In this document: in pieces, positions 1 through 9,367 of the stretch
Numbering within the stretch: position 1 is the first letter of the stretch
How the letters are laid out: each line of letters begins with the position of its first letter
DNA from: Gemmatimonadales bacterium
Lineage (GTDB): Bacteria > Gemmatimonadota > Gemmatimonadetes > Gemmatimonadales > GWC2-71-9
Direction of reading: 5' to 3'
Length of the DNA: 64,000 bases
NCBI GenBank assembly: GCA_036279355.1
Contig: DASUJH010000002.1
Location: 62,001 to 126,000, forward strand
Program-made: the position numbers and the translations under genes
Notes under the pieces: model-generated
What the model saw: only the letters and a program-made list of their open reading frames with translations
Database searches by the model: none
What the model was told of the DNA's origin: nothing

Positions 1-1102
1 CCGCCGAGTTCGCGTCCGCGGCCAGATTCGGATGGCCGCTCAGCGTGACGAGTTGCCAGGCGCTGGTTGCGGGCGAGGACCGTCCGCGCGCCCAACCCCA
101 CGCGGCGAGCGGCAGCGCGATGAGCGCCACGGCCCAGCCGGCGATCGCGGCCGGGGAGAGGTGGCGCGCGGGCCGCCGCGCCGCCTGTGCCGACGTTCGG
201 CCCGAGCGCGCGCGGCGGCCTGCGCTCCGGCGGTACTCGGCCCGCTCGTCGAGCGCCGCGGCGAACTCGGCCGCGCTGGCGAACCGGTCGGCCGTGAGCT
301 TCTCGAGCGCCGTCAACACCGCGTCTTCCACGTGCTCGGGAACGCTCCGCCGCGCAGTCGAGAGGGGCGGCGGTTCCTCGGTGACGACCTTGGCGAGGAC
401 GGCCTGGGCGGTGGGCGCCGTGAACGGCGGCTCGCCGGCCAGCATCTCGTAGGTCACGGCGCCGAGCGCATACACGTCGGTGCGCGCGTCGAGCGTGCGC
501 TCGCCCATCGCCTGCTCGGGGCTCATGTAGTGGGGCGTGCCGAGCGAGAGCCCCGTCTGGGTCATCCGGCTGCCGCCCGCCTGCTCCACGGCGAGCGCAA
601 TTCCGAAATCGGCCACGAGTGAATGGCCGTCGTGCAGCAGAATGTTTTCCGGCTTGATGTCGCGGTGGATTACCCCGCGCTTGTGGGCGTACTCGAGCGC
701 GTCGGCGATTTCGGTGGCGATCCGCAGCGCATCGGGGATGGGAAGCTGCTTTTCCCGCGCGAGCCGGCCGCGCAGCGTCTCACCCTCGACGTAGGGCATG
801 ACATAGTAGAGCCGGCCCTCGGCCGAGCCCGAGTCGAAGAGCGGCAGGATGTGGGGATGCTGCAGGTTGGCGGTAAGCTCGATCTCCTTGAGGAAACGCT
901 CCGGCCCGAGCACCGCCGAGAGCTCGGGGTGCAACACCTTGATCGCCACGCGACGATGGTGCCGGAGATCCTCGGCCAGATAGACCGTGGCCATCCCCCC
1001 CGCGCCGAGCTCGCGCTCGATGCGGTAGCGCTCGGTCAGCGGGGCGGCGAGCGCGCCGCCAGGGCCGGCCAAGTCCGGGGCCGGGGGATCGGAGTTCGCC
1101 AT
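1..1102 (-). CDS. Serine/threonine protein kinase (C-terminus cut by window edge)
   Basis: This Hanks-type kinase phosphorylates Ser/Thr on proteins from the cytoplasmic face of the membrane. About 367 codons are visible. The glycine-rich loop GAGGMATVY is near residues 33-41, the ATP-binding Lys in VAIK is residue 55, the catalytic HRDIKPEN starts at 146, DFG is at 165 and a GTPHYMSPEQ activation-segment motif follows, so all catalytic residues are intact. After the kinase domain come a basic, Arg-rich stretch and a hydrophobic segment near residues 325-345 that looks like the single membrane anchor typical of PknB-like bacterial kinases. A sensor domain beyond it is outside the window. I start it at the ATG ending at 1102, which places the usual RYRIERELGAGG about 25 residues in. 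It follows the M20 peptidase gene by 79 bp on the same strand. Substrate unknown. Confidence 0.92.
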   Translation of the reverse strand, partial: MANSDPPAPDLAGPGGALAAPLTERYRIERELGAGGMATVYLAEDLRHHRRVAIKVLHPELSAVLGPERFLKEIELTANLQHPHILPLFDSGSAEGRLYYVMPYVEGETLRGRLAREKQLPIPDALRIATEIADALEYAHKRGVIHRDIKPENILLHDGHSLVADFGIALAVEQAGGSRMTQTGLSLGTPHYMSPEQAMGERTLDARTDVYALGAVTYEMLAGEPPFTAPTAQAVLAKVVTEEPPPLSTARRSVPEHVEDAVLTALEKLTADRFASAAEFAAALDERAEYRRSAGRRARSGRTSAQAARRPARHLSPAAIAGWAVALIALPLAAWGWARGRSSPATSAWQLVTLSGHPNLAADANSA

Positions 1103-1181
1103 GCGGCAGTCGGCCTATGGGAATCGGGTTGGCGCGAATATGCATCCGCGGCCACCGGAAGTCACGCAGTATGTGCGTCGC

Positions 1182-2672
1182 TCAGGAGGCTCCGCGTTCC
1201 GCCACGTCGCGCAACACGCGGTAGAGATACTCCGTGCCCCACCCGAGCGCCGGCACCGGCACCCGCTCGTTGTCGCCGTGCATCCTGAGCTCATCCTCCA
1301 GCGGGAGCGGCATCGGCAGAATGCCGTAGGTGGGGATCCCGATCGCGCGCAGATCCTTGCCGTCGGTGGCGCCGGTCGAGAGGAACGGAATCACCAGCGC
1401 ATTCGGCGCCATCACCTTTGCCTGCCGCTCCATGGCCCGGTAGAGCGCGGTGCCCACGGGCGAGGGCGGCGGCGCCTTGGCCGGCGGGTAGTCGAGTGCG
1501 CAGGTGACCTCGGGCTCGGAGGCGGCGTGCTGGATCGCGCGCGTGATCGCCACGATGTCCTCGCCCGGAATGATGCGCACGTTGAACGTCGCTTTGCCTT
1601 CGGAGGGGATCACGTTTTCCCGGATCCCGCCGTGGATGAGCGTGAGTGCCGCGCCGGTGCGCAGCACGGCGTTGTAGAGCGGGTTCTGCGAGAGCACGCC
1701 CGCCGCGCGGTCAATCGCGGCGGAATCGCTGGCGGTGGCCACCGTGCGCATCGCCGCGCGGACGGCGGTGTCCGGTTCGATCGTTGCCAGTTGGCCGAAG
1801 TAGAGCCGCGTCGTCTCGGTGAGTCGGACCGGCGGGCGCCAGGCATGGATCCGCGCCACCGCACGTGCGAGCGCCGCTAGCGCATTGTCGGGCAGCGGCA
1901 CCGAGCCGTGTCCGCTCGGGCCGTGGGCCGTGCAGGTCACGGCGTAGTAAACCTTTTCGGTCGTCTGAATGTCGACCGTGCTCACCCGCCCACCCTCGAC
2001 GCGAACCCGGCCGCCCTCGTTGAGCGCGAACTCCGCCTGGTTCACCAGATCGGCGCGACGCTGGAGCAGCCAGGCGATGCCGACGTCGCCGCCCTCCTCC
2101 GACGCGGTGCCGAGCAGAATGACGTCGCGGTCGAGCCGGTCGCGCCGGCGTGCGAGCATCTCGAACGCCGTCACCGCGGCGGAGAGCATCCCCTTGTCGT
2201 CGATGGCGCCGCGGCCGTACAGATAGCCGCCCCGCACCGTGGCCTTGAAGGGCGGCGACTTCCACTTGCTCGTGTCGGCGCCGACGACGTCCATATGCGC
2301 CATGATGAGCACCGGCTTGGCGGACGGGCGCGGCGCGCGCAGCCGCGCCACGAAGTGCGCGCGCCCGCCGCCGATCTCGACGATCGTGGTCTCGACGCCG
2401 GGCAACGGCGCGAGCAGCGAGTCGAGGTACCGCGCCACCAGCAGCTCGTGCCCGGGCGGATTCTGGGTGTCGAGGCCGATGAGGTGGGTGAGCAGCGTCT
2501 CGGTGCCCCGTTGCGCCGCGGCGCGATCGAAGCCCGGCGGTGCGGGCGCCACCAGCCCGTACGCGGTGCCGGCGTTCGCGGCCGTCTGCGCGCCGGCCGC
2601 GACCGGCGTGAGCGCCGGCGCGAGCGCGCCCGCCACCAGCGCGGTGCGGCGGAGCCAACGCGCCGCCCTCAT
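1182..2672 (-). CDS. Secreted M20 family metallopeptidase/hydrolase
   Basis: Member of the M20/M25/M40 dizinc amidohydrolase family (carboxypeptidases, aminoacylases, dipeptidases). The 496-aa length is normal for the family. Residues 1-29 form a signal peptide (RR then a hydrophobic core ending AAGAQ), so it acts outside the cytoplasm. The metal-binding core is visible: AHMDVVG (His126, Asp128), GRGAIDDKG (bridging Asp159) and the catalytic Glu in SEEGGDVG near 192. The dimerisation (lid) domain occupies roughly residues 230-370. Its ATG overlaps the TGA of the upstream cupredoxin-like gene as ATGA, so the two are probably translationally coupled. The exact peptide or amide substrate cannot be read from the sequence. 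Confidence 0.9.
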   Translation of the reverse strand: MRAARWLRRTALVAGALAPALTPVAAGAQTAANAGTAYGLVAPAPPGFDRAAAQRGTETLLTHLIGLDTQNPPGHELLVARYLDSLLAPLPGVETTIVEIGGGRAHFVARLRAPRPSAKPVLIMAHMDVVGADTSKWKSPPFKATVRGGYLYGRGAIDDKGMLSAAVTAFEMLARRRDRLDRDVILLGTASEEGGDVGIAWLLQRRADLVNQAEFALNEGGRVRVEGGRVSTVDIQTTEKVYYAVTCTAHGPSGHGSVPLPDNALAALARAVARIHAWRPPVRLTETTRLYFGQLATIEPDTAVRAAMRTVATASDSAAIDRAAGVLSQNPLYNAVLRTGAALTLIHGGIRENVIPSEGKATFNVRIIPGEDIVAITRAIQHAASEPEVTCALDYPPAKAPPPSPVGTALYRAMERQAKVMAPNALVIPFLSTGATDGKDLRAIGIPTYGILPMPLPLEDELRMHGDNERVPVPALGWGTEYLYRVLRDVAERGAS

Positions 2673-3511
2673 CCGGCAGCCACGCGGAACCGCCGCAGCA
2701 TGCGGTGCCCGCTATAATGCGGCACACCCTTCGCGTCCGGCATCCAGCAGACCAGCACGTAGTCGCCCGCAGTGAGATCAACCGTGAACCAGGCGTGATG
2801 TCCGCGGTCGACGCCCACCATCCCGCCGAGCGGGCGCGCACGGCGGCTCCCCGCCATCGGGTGGTGCATCCAGGCGTCCACATCCGCCATAGTGGCGCCC
2901 GGCGCCATGCGGAACACCTCCACGTCGTGCGTCGCAGGGCCCCGGTTTTCGACTCGGAAGACGCGCCGGCCGGCCGCCGGCACTCCCGCCATGTCGATCG
3001 CATAGTCGCGCAGGGTGATGCGCGCATCGGCGTGCGGCTCGGTCGCGGTGCGTGGACCCGCGGGCGCCACCTCGAGCGGCGCGAACAGTCCCTTCTGCAC
3101 GTGCATCTTCCCATCCTCGTCCATCACCCAGCACGCGAGCACCGCATGGCCCGGTGGAAGCACGACGGTTGCGACGGCGGTATCGCCGGGGACCACGGCG
3201 TTTGGGCCGCCGACCTCGTAGGGGCCGGGGAAGAGGCTGTCGCCCTGCACCGCCGCGAGAAATTCCGCCACGCTGTGCTCGCCGAGCCACACGATGCCGA
3301 TCATGTGCAGATCCTTGCCGCCATTGATCATGCGGACGGTGATCGGGCCCGCGGGCACCGTGACGGGCGCCGGCCGCTCGAAGACGAAGTCGCGGGCGAC
3401 GACGGTAACGACGGGCGGCGACTGCGCTCGAGCGGGCGCGGCGCCGAGAACAGCGAGCACGGTAAGCGCCATCCACACACCGCGCGCTGAGTGCAGCTCA
3501 ACGATTCGCAC
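2669..3511 (-). CDS. Secreted two-domain cupredoxin-like protein
   Basis: A 280-aa exported protein with two copies of a plastocyanin-like beta fold. After an N-terminal signal (VLAVLGAAPARAQ), the first domain contains GKDLHMIGIVWLG and a C-terminal Cys followed by Met and His. The second contains PATHDVEVFRM and ends VCWMPDAKGVPHYSGHRM, where Cys, His and Met resemble type-1 copper ligands. Spacing is longer than in classical plastocyanins, so copper binding is plausible but not certain. I chose the GTG at 3511 because a GGAGG Shine-Dalgarno lies about 7 nt upstream and it gives a good signal peptide; an internal ATG at 3472 is the alternative. The gene heads a two-gene unit with the M20 peptidase. 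Electron transfer or metal sequestration in the periplasm are both possible. Confidence 0.8.
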   Translation of the reverse strand: MRIVELHSARGVWMALTVLAVLGAAPARAQSPPVVTVVARDFVFERPAPVTVPAGPITVRMINGGKDLHMIGIVWLGEHSVAEFLAAVQGDSLFPGPYEVGGPNAVVPGDTAVATVVLPPGHAVLACWVMDEDGKMHVQKGLFAPLEVAPAGPRTATEPHADARITLRDYAIDMAGVPAAGRRVFRVENRGPATHDVEVFRMAPGATMADVDAWMHHPMAGSRRARPLGGMVGVDRGHHAWFTVDLTAGDYVLVCWMPDAKGVPHYSGHRMLRRFRVAAG

Positions 3512-3638
3512 AGTCGTATCCTCCGCCTGAAGGATGAATGCCGCGTACGCGCCCGCTGGTGCGGCGCCCGCGCGGGTCGTACTCTTCGCGTCCGATGCAC
3601 CCCTGCCCCGAATCCGATCTCTCGCCGGCGAGGCCCTG

Positions 3639-4586
3639 ATGCGACGCTCCGCGCTCACCGTGGCCCTGCTCCTCTCCCTGGCGCCCGCGCGCGCCGCGGC
3701 GCAGGCGCTCACCGTCACCCTCCTCGGCACCGGCGCGCCGGTCCCCAGCGTCGAGCGCTTCGGCCCCGCCACGCTGGTCCGCGCGGGTGGGCAGAATCTG
3801 CTGTTCGACTGCGGCCGGGGCGCCACGCAGCGGCTCAGGCAGGCAGGCGTGCCGCTCGGCGAGGTGACCGCACTCTTCCTCACGCATCTTCATTCCGATC
3901 ACGTCGTCGGCATCCCCGACCTCTGGCTCACCGGCTGGCTGCGCGGCGGCTTCGGCCATCGCGCCGGATCGTTCGCGGTGTGGGGACCTCCGGGCACCCG
4001 TGCGATGATGGCCGGGCTCGAGCAGGCGTACCAGGAAGACGTCCGTATCCGCACCGAGGACGCGAAGCTCTCGCGTGAGGGTGTGGCGATCGATGCGAGG
4101 GATATCGGCCAGGGCGTCGTGTACCGGCGCAGCGGCGTAACCGTGACGGCGTTCACCGTGGACCACGGAAAGGCGGTGCGCTACGCGCTCGGGTACCGGG
4201 TCGACTATCGCGGGCATGCCGTCGTGATCTCGGGCGACACGCGGTACAACACGAACCTGATCCACTTCGCGAAAGGGACCGACGTGCTGATCCACGAGGT
4301 GGCGATGGGCCGAGGGCCGGGGCTCCTCACCTCGCCGACGACCCGGCCGATCCTCGGCCACCACACGAGCCCCGAGGAAGCGGGCAAAGTGTTCGCGCAG
4401 GTGCGGCCGCGGCTCGCGGTCTATACCCACATCGTATTGATCTCGCCCGACTCGAGCGTGGCACCGCCGACCGTTGCCGACCTCGTCGCGCATACGCGCA
4501 CGACCTATGCGGGCCCGCTCGAAGTGGGCGAGGACCTGATGACGATCGCCGTGGGCGACAGCGTCGAGGTGCGCCGCCCTCACTGA
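3639..4586 (+). CDS. Secreted metallo-beta-lactamase-fold hydrolase, RNase Z-like
   Basis: A 315-aa MBL-fold protein. The zinc motif THLHSDH is at residues 82-88. A later SGDTRYN supplies the bridging Asp and GHHTSPEEAG resembles the GHxT motif of tRNase Z-like enzymes. It begins with a signal peptide (hydrophobic run ending RAAAQA), so it is probably periplasmic. That argues against tRNA maturation and for a hydrolase of small esters, as in periplasmic arylsulfatase-like or phosphodiesterase-like relatives. The start at 3639 is preferred over an upstream in-frame ATG at 3534 because it begins directly with the signal peptide. The 3' end overlaps the APC permease stop on the other strand by 7 bp. 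Confidence 0.85.
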   Translation: MRRSALTVALLLSLAPARAAAQALTVTLLGTGAPVPSVERFGPATLVRAGGQNLLFDCGRGATQRLRQAGVPLGEVTALFLTHLHSDHVVGIPDLWLTGWLRGGFGHRAGSFAVWGPPGTRAMMAGLEQAYQEDVRIRTEDAKLSREGVAIDARDIGQGVVYRRSGVTVTAFTVDHGKAVRYALGYRVDYRGHAVVISGDTRYNTNLIHFAKGTDVLIHEVAMGRGPGLLTSPTTRPILGHHTSPEEAGKVFAQVRPRLAVYTHIVLISPDSSVAPPTVADLVAHTRTTYAGPLEVGEDLMTIAVGDSVEVRRPH

Positions 4587-6019
4587 GCCGTCGCCCGCGC
4601 GTCGGCCTGCACCGCGCGCCGCACCAGCCGCGAAACCGGCCAGCTCGCGAGCAGGACGGCAAGCAGAATCAGCGCGCTTCGCGGATCGGCCACCGAGAAC
4701 ACCGCGCCGAGACCGACCATCAGCGCGAGCGCCACGCCCGGCACCACCGGATAGCCCCAGGCCCGGAAGGGCCTCGGCGCATCGGACTCCCGGCGGCGCA
4801 GCACGAAAAACGCCGCGAATGACACCAGATACAGCACGACGACGATGCTCGCATCGACCGCCAACACCGCGCGGAACGAGCCGGAGAGCATGAACGCGAC
4901 GATCACCGCCAGGCTCAAGCCCAGTGCCACGCTCGGCGTACCGCCGGCGTTCACTCGCGCGGCTTGCCGGGGAAAGAGGCCGTCCTCGCTCATCGCGAGC
5001 AGGATGCGCGGAATCGCGATCAGCTCCGCGTTCACGGTGCCGAGAATCGCGATGATCATGATCAACCGAATGATCGTATCGCCGTGGGCGCCGAAGAGGG
5101 CACGGGCCATCGTGGCGCCGACGAACGGGTCGCCCGCCATGCGGCTCACCGGCAGCACCGCGAGGTAGGCGAAGTTGATCAACAGATAGAGCGCGATGAT
5201 GAGCCAGACGCCGCGGAACATCGCGCGAGGGATTTCCCGCCCCGGGTCGCGGATCTCCTCGCCGCAGAACACCACGGCGTAGTAGCCGTCGTACGTGAAC
5301 AGCACGCCTTGCGTCGCCACGCCGAATGCGAGCAGCAGGCCGGTGCCGTGCGGCACGACAACGGGCGCCGCCGCGACGGCCGAATGCGGCACCACGAACG
5401 CGGCGACGACGAGTGCCAGCAGCGCCATCGCCTTGAGCGCCGTCATGAGCTCCTGCGCGCGCGCGCCCGCGCGCACGCCGATCCACTGCAATCCGACGAG
5501 CATGCCGAGCACGGCGAAGGCCACCGCCATCTCATGCCCCGCGAGCGGCGGGATGAGGCCGCCCGCGTACTCCCCGACCACGATGGTAAGTGCCACCGGG
5601 CCGAGGCACCAGTTGATCCAGCTCGCGTAGCCGGTGAAGAACGCGACGCCGTCGCCGAAGGCGCGCCGCGCGAAGACGTAGAGGCCGCCCGAGCGCGGCG
5701 TCATCGCGCCGAGCTCGGCGAAGATGTTCGCGCCGAGCAGGGGAATGGCCGCGCCGAGCACCCAGGCGGAGAGATAGAGCGCCGGCGTGGGGAGGGCCGA
5801 CGCGATCTCGCCGGGCGTGCGCAGAATGCCACCGCCCACCGTGGCGCCGACGACCATTGCCAGGCCGAACGCGGCGCCGAGGACACGGAGCAGGCCGCGT
5901 GGGCGCGCGGCGGACACTGCCGGCGTCGCCAGGGGCGAGGCGACGCTCTCGCGCAAGGGAGCTTGAATGACGGGATCGTCCGTGTCGGGACGCTCGAATA
6001 TCGACCGGCCCGCCCGCAT
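4580..6019 (-). CDS. APC-superfamily amino acid permease
   Basis: A 479-aa integral membrane protein of the amino acid-polyamine-organocation superfamily, with about 12 hydrophobic segments. The first helix carries the unwound substrate-binding glycine motif (VVGATVGGGILRTPGEI) typical of LAT/APC members. Helix 3 (YVFARRAFGDGVAFFTGY) and the NFAYLAVLP region also match the family. It would take up amino acids or related cations using a proton or exchange gradient. The start at 6019 follows a 40-residue polar N-tail without a strong ribosome site, so the true start may differ by a few codons. It diverges from the dynamin-like gene across 76 bp and converges with the MBL gene. Substrate unassigned. 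Confidence 0.88.
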   Translation of the reverse strand: MRAGRSIFERPDTDDPVIQAPLRESVASPLATPAVSAARPRGLLRVLGAAFGLAMVVGATVGGGILRTPGEIASALPTPALYLSAWVLGAAIPLLGANIFAELGAMTPRSGGLYVFARRAFGDGVAFFTGYASWINWCLGPVALTIVVGEYAGGLIPPLAGHEMAVAFAVLGMLVGLQWIGVRAGARAQELMTALKAMALLALVVAAFVVPHSAVAAAPVVVPHGTGLLLAFGVATQGVLFTYDGYYAVVFCGEEIRDPGREIPRAMFRGVWLIIALYLLINFAYLAVLPVSRMAGDPFVGATMARALFGAHGDTIIRLIMIIAILGTVNAELIAIPRILLAMSEDGLFPRQAARVNAGGTPSVALGLSLAVIVAFMLSGSFRAVLAVDASIVVVLYLVSFAAFFVLRRRESDAPRPFRAWGYPVVPGVALALMVGLGAVFSVADPRSALILLAVLLASWPVSRLVRRAVQADARATAQ

Positions 6020-6095
6020 GGCGCCAGCCCCCGCGGCTGCGTACGTTCCGGGGTTCGCGTCAGCGAGTCCGCCGGCCACTCGACCCGGAGCGCGC

Positions 6096-7856
6096 ATGCT
6101 GGGCAGGCTCAGAGGCCGCCGCGTCATCCTGTCGGAGCAGGAGCAGGAGTTCCGCGCGCGCGAGCAGGAGCTGCTCGACCGGCTCGCCGCGGCGCTCGAG
6201 CGCTTCGGCCAGGACGTGACGGGCGACGATCTGCGGCGCTTCCGCGAGGCGCGCGACGCGCTCGCCGGCTTCTTTCTTCTGGTGATCGCGGGTGAGTTCA
6301 ACTCCGGCAAGTCGAGCTTCATCAACGCGCTCCTGGGCGAGCGGGTGCTGCCGGAGGGCGTCACACCCACCACCGACCGCATCAACGTGGTGCGCTGGGG
6401 CCCCGAGCCCACCGAGGTGCTGCGCGAAGCCTACCTCCTCGAGCGCACCTACCCGGGCGAGGTGCTGCGCGAGATCAACATCGTCGACACGCCGGGCACC
6501 AACGCCATCGTCCGCCGCCACGAGGAGCTGACCCGCGATTTCATTCCCCGCTCCGATCTCGTCCTCTTCGTCACTTCCGCCGACCGCCCGTTCACCGAGA
6601 GCGAGCGCGCGTTCCTGGAGCAGATCCGGCGCTGGGGCAAGAAGATCGTATTCGTGGTGAACAAGGTCGACATTCTCGCTTCGCCGGCCGATCGCGAGCA
6701 GGTGATCGCCTACGTGCGGGAGAACGCCGCGGCGCTTCTGGGCGAGACGCCGGAGATCTTTGCGGTGTCCGCCCGCCAGGCGCTGGCCGACGGCGCACAG
6801 GACGTGGATGCGCGCCGCACCCAGAGCGGCTTCGCCGCCGTCGACGACTACCTCCTCCACACGCTCGACCAGACGGAGCGCGTCCGGCTCAAGCTGCTCA
6901 ACCCGCTCAACGTCGCCCTCCACCTCGCGGCCAAGTACAAGGACGTGGCGTTCGACCGGCTCAAGCTGCTGGCGCAGGACGTGGAGACGCTGCAGAACAT
7001 CGACCAGCAGCTCGCCGCCTTCCACGACGAGATGATCCGCGACTTCGAGCCCCGCCTTTCCCGCCTCGACCAGCTCCTGAGCCAGATGGAGCGGCGCGGC
7101 ACGCTCTTCTTCGACGAGACCATCCGCATCGGCCGCATCCGAAGCCTCATGGACAGCGACCGGGTGAAGCGCGCCTTCGAGCGCGAGGTGATCGGCGAGA
7201 CGCCGCGCGAGGTGGAAGACGAAGTGGGCCGGGTCATCGACTGGATCGTGGAGCGCAATCTCAAGATGTGGCAGGACGTGGCGGCGTACATCGAGCGGCG
7301 GGACATCACGCGCCACCGTGAGGGCATGATCGGGGAGGTGGGACCGAGCTTCGGCTACAATCGGCAGGCGCTGCTCGCCTCGGTGGGACGGGTGGCGCGC
7401 GAGGTGGTCGGAAGCTACGACCGTGAGTCCGAAGCGCGCGTCATCGCGAACGACGTCCAGGGCACCTTCGCCACTACCGCGCTCGCGGAAGCCGGCGCCC
7501 TCGGCATCGGCGCGCTCGTCGCCACGGTGCTCACCGGCGCCGCCGCCGACGTCACCGGGCTGCTGCTCGCCGCGGCGCTCGCGGTCACCGGCTTCTGGGT
7601 CATCCCCCATCGCCGGCGCCAGGCGCAGCGCGACTTCGAGCGGCGCGTGGATCACCTGCGCGAGCGGCTGCGCGACGGGCTCACCAGGCAGGTGCACGGC
7701 GAGATCGCGCAGTCGAGCGATCGGATCAACCAGGCGGTCGCGCCCTACCGGCGTTTCGTGCAGACCCAGCAGCAGCAGCTCGATGACGCGCGTGCCGAGC
7801 TGGTGGCGACCGAGGACGCGCTGCTGCGCCTGCGCGCGGCGATCGAGAAACGATGA
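6096..7856 (+). CDS. Dynamin-family GTPase
   Basis: A 586-aa bacterial dynamin-like protein expected to bind and remodel membranes using GTP. The P-loop GEFNSGKS is at residues 66-73, followed by the switch-I TPTT, the G3 motif DTPGTN and the G4 motif NKVD, so the GTPase is complete. Long helical stretches rich in charged residues make the neck/trunk. A hydrophobic pair of segments near residues 480-510 (ending FWVIPHRRR) resembles the membrane paddle of bacterial dynamins. An amphipathic coiled coil closes the protein. I start it at 6096, where GGAG lies 5 nt upstream; an earlier in-frame ATG at 5967 would run into the divergent permease gene. Its stop overlaps the next start as ATGA, making it the first gene of a coupled operon. 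Confidence 0.9.
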   Translation: MLGRLRGRRVILSEQEQEFRAREQELLDRLAAALERFGQDVTGDDLRRFREARDALAGFFLLVIAGEFNSGKSSFINALLGERVLPEGVTPTTDRINVVRWGPEPTEVLREAYLLERTYPGEVLREINIVDTPGTNAIVRRHEELTRDFIPRSDLVLFVTSADRPFTESERAFLEQIRRWGKKIVFVVNKVDILASPADREQVIAYVRENAAALLGETPEIFAVSARQALADGAQDVDARRTQSGFAAVDDYLLHTLDQTERVRLKLLNPLNVALHLAAKYKDVAFDRLKLLAQDVETLQNIDQQLAAFHDEMIRDFEPRLSRLDQLLSQMERRGTLFFDETIRIGRIRSLMDSDRVKRAFEREVIGETPREVEDEVGRVIDWIVERNLKMWQDVAAYIERRDITRHREGMIGEVGPSFGYNRQALLASVGRVAREVVGSYDRESEARVIANDVQGTFATTALAEAGALGIGALVATVLTGAAADVTGLLLAAALAVTGFWVIPHRRRQAQRDFERRVDHLRERLRDGLTRQVHGEIAQSSDRINQAVAPYRRFVQTQQQQLDDARAELVATEDALLRLRAAIEKR

Positions 7857-9367
7857 GTCGCGCGCAGTCCACCCGCTGCATGCTGCTGCTGGTCGACGGC
7901 CTTCGGCGCGACGTCGCCGAGGCGGAGCTCGCCGCCGGCGCGCTGCCCCACCTGGCTCGGATGGTGAACGAGGGCGGGCGAGCGTGCGCCATCACGGCGT
8001 TTCCTTCCACGACGAGCGTCGCGTATCTCCCGTTTCTCACCGGCTGCACCCCCGGCCGGTGCGACGTGCCCTCGATCCGCTGGCTCGATCGCACCCGCTA
8101 CGACGGGCGGTGGTGGCGCGGCCGCGCGGCGCTCCGGAGTTATTGCGGCTACCAGGCGCCGATGCTCGATGGGGACATCGCGCCGGACGTGTCGACCATC
8201 TTCGAGCTCGTGCCGGGGAGCGTCGGGCTCTTCACGCCGGTTGCGCGCGGCCTCGGGCCCGCGGGCGACCCGACGCGCGTCGCGCGGAAGTTCTGGGGCA
8301 CCGTGTCCCACTACGCGCAGTGGCACCAGCCGGGGGACGACGCGGTGGCGCGCCACCTGCTCGTCGCGGCGGACGGACCCGCGCGATTCATCTTCGCCCA
8401 GTTTCCCGCGGTGGACGGCTACACGCATCAGCGCGGACACGATTCGGCGGAGGTGCGGCGCGCCTTGGGGCGGGTGGATGCGACGGTGGGACGGCTCACC
8501 GAGCGGCTCCGCGTGCGCGGTGAGCTCGAGCGGACCCTGATCCTGCTCGTGAGCGATCACGGCGCGTCGCCGGTGCGCACCCACCTGGATCTGGCCGACT
8601 GGTTCCGTGCGCGCGGCGTCCGCACGCTCGCGCACCCGACGGTCTGGGTGCGCGACCCGCAGGTTGCGGTGATGGTGGCGGGCAACGGCTCCGCGATGGT
8701 GTACGCGCGGCCGGGTGTGCCGCGCGCGCGGCGCTGGCCTCTTGCCGCGCTGCGAAGCGTGGCATTCGTGGCCGCGCTCCTGGCCGAACCCGCGGTGGAT
8801 CTCGTCGCGGCGGAGGAGGAGAACGGTGCCGTACGGGTGGCGTCGCAGGGCGGCGAGGCGGAGCTTTGGCGGCGCGAGGCGGACGGCGGCGTGGAGATCG
8901 ACTATCGCCCGCTCACCGGCGATCCGCTCGGGATCGGCGGCGCGTGGACGGCCAGCGCGCGTGAATGGCTCGACGCCACCTGGGATTCACCGCGTCCCGA
9001 CGCCGCCTATCAACTCGTCGATCAATTCCGCTCCCCGCGCACCGGCGACCTCGTGGTGACCGCGCGCCCGGGATACGACTTTCGCCATCGCTGGGAGATC
9101 CCGACCCACCGCGCCGGCCATGGCAGCCTCACCCGAGATCACATGCAGACGCCGCTCTGGGCGAACGTGCCGCTGCCGGACGGCCCGTTCCGCACGGTCG
9201 ATCTCTTTCCGGCGATGCTCGAGTGGCTCGGCGTGCCGATGGCGGCGGCCATCGACGGCGACGCACGCTGGCATCCGCCGCGCGCTGCGGACGACGCCGA
9301 CCGCGCCACGGAATCCGCGCGATCGGACGCTTTGGTCGTATCCAAGCCGACAGGACCCTGGAGCTGA
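7853..9367 (+). CDS. Alkaline phosphatase-superfamily (phosphodiesterase/pyrophosphatase-type) enzyme
   Basis: A 504-aa protein of the type I phosphodiesterase/nucleotide pyrophosphatase branch of the alkaline phosphatase superfamily. The N-terminus LLVDGLRRDV supplies the first metal-binding Asp, and AFPSTTSVAY carries the nucleophile Thr/Ser of this fold. Later FPAVDGYTHQRGHDS and VSDHGASPVRTH supply the Asp/His and Asp-His metal ligands. No signal peptide is visible, so it probably works in the cytoplasm. It is coupled by ATGA to the dynamin-like gene and by a 4-nt overlap to the FemAB-like gene. The substrate is likely a phosphodiester or pyrophosphate, for example a lipid headgroup or activated sugar; this is inferred only from the operon. 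Confidence 0.82.
   Translation: MSRAQSTRCMLLLVDGLRRDVAEAELAAGALPHLARMVNEGGRACAITAFPSTTSVAYLPFLTGCTPGRCDVPSIRWLDRTRYDGRWWRGRAALRSYCGYQAPMLDGDIAPDVSTIFELVPGSVGLFTPVARGLGPAGDPTRVARKFWGTVSHYAQWHQPGDDAVARHLLVAADGPARFIFAQFPAVDGYTHQRGHDSAEVRRALGRVDATVGRLTERLRVRGELERTLILLVSDHGASPVRTHLDLADWFRARGVRTLAHPTVWVRDPQVAVMVAGNGSAMVYARPGVPRARRWPLAALRSVAFVAALLAEPAVDLVAAEEENGAVRVASQGGEAELWRREADGGVEIDYRPLTGDPLGIGGAWTASAREWLDATWDSPRPDAAYQLVDQFRSPRTGDLVVTARPGYDFRHRWEIPTHRAGHGSLTRDHMQTPLWANVPLPDGPFRTVDLFPAMLEWLGVPMAAAIDGDARWHPPRAADDADRATESARSDALVVSKPTGPWS

Noticed and set aside
2669-3883. 404-codon version of the cupredoxin-like protein
   Set aside because: The extra N-terminus is antisense to the MBL gene; the GTG at 3511 has GGAGG and a signal peptide.
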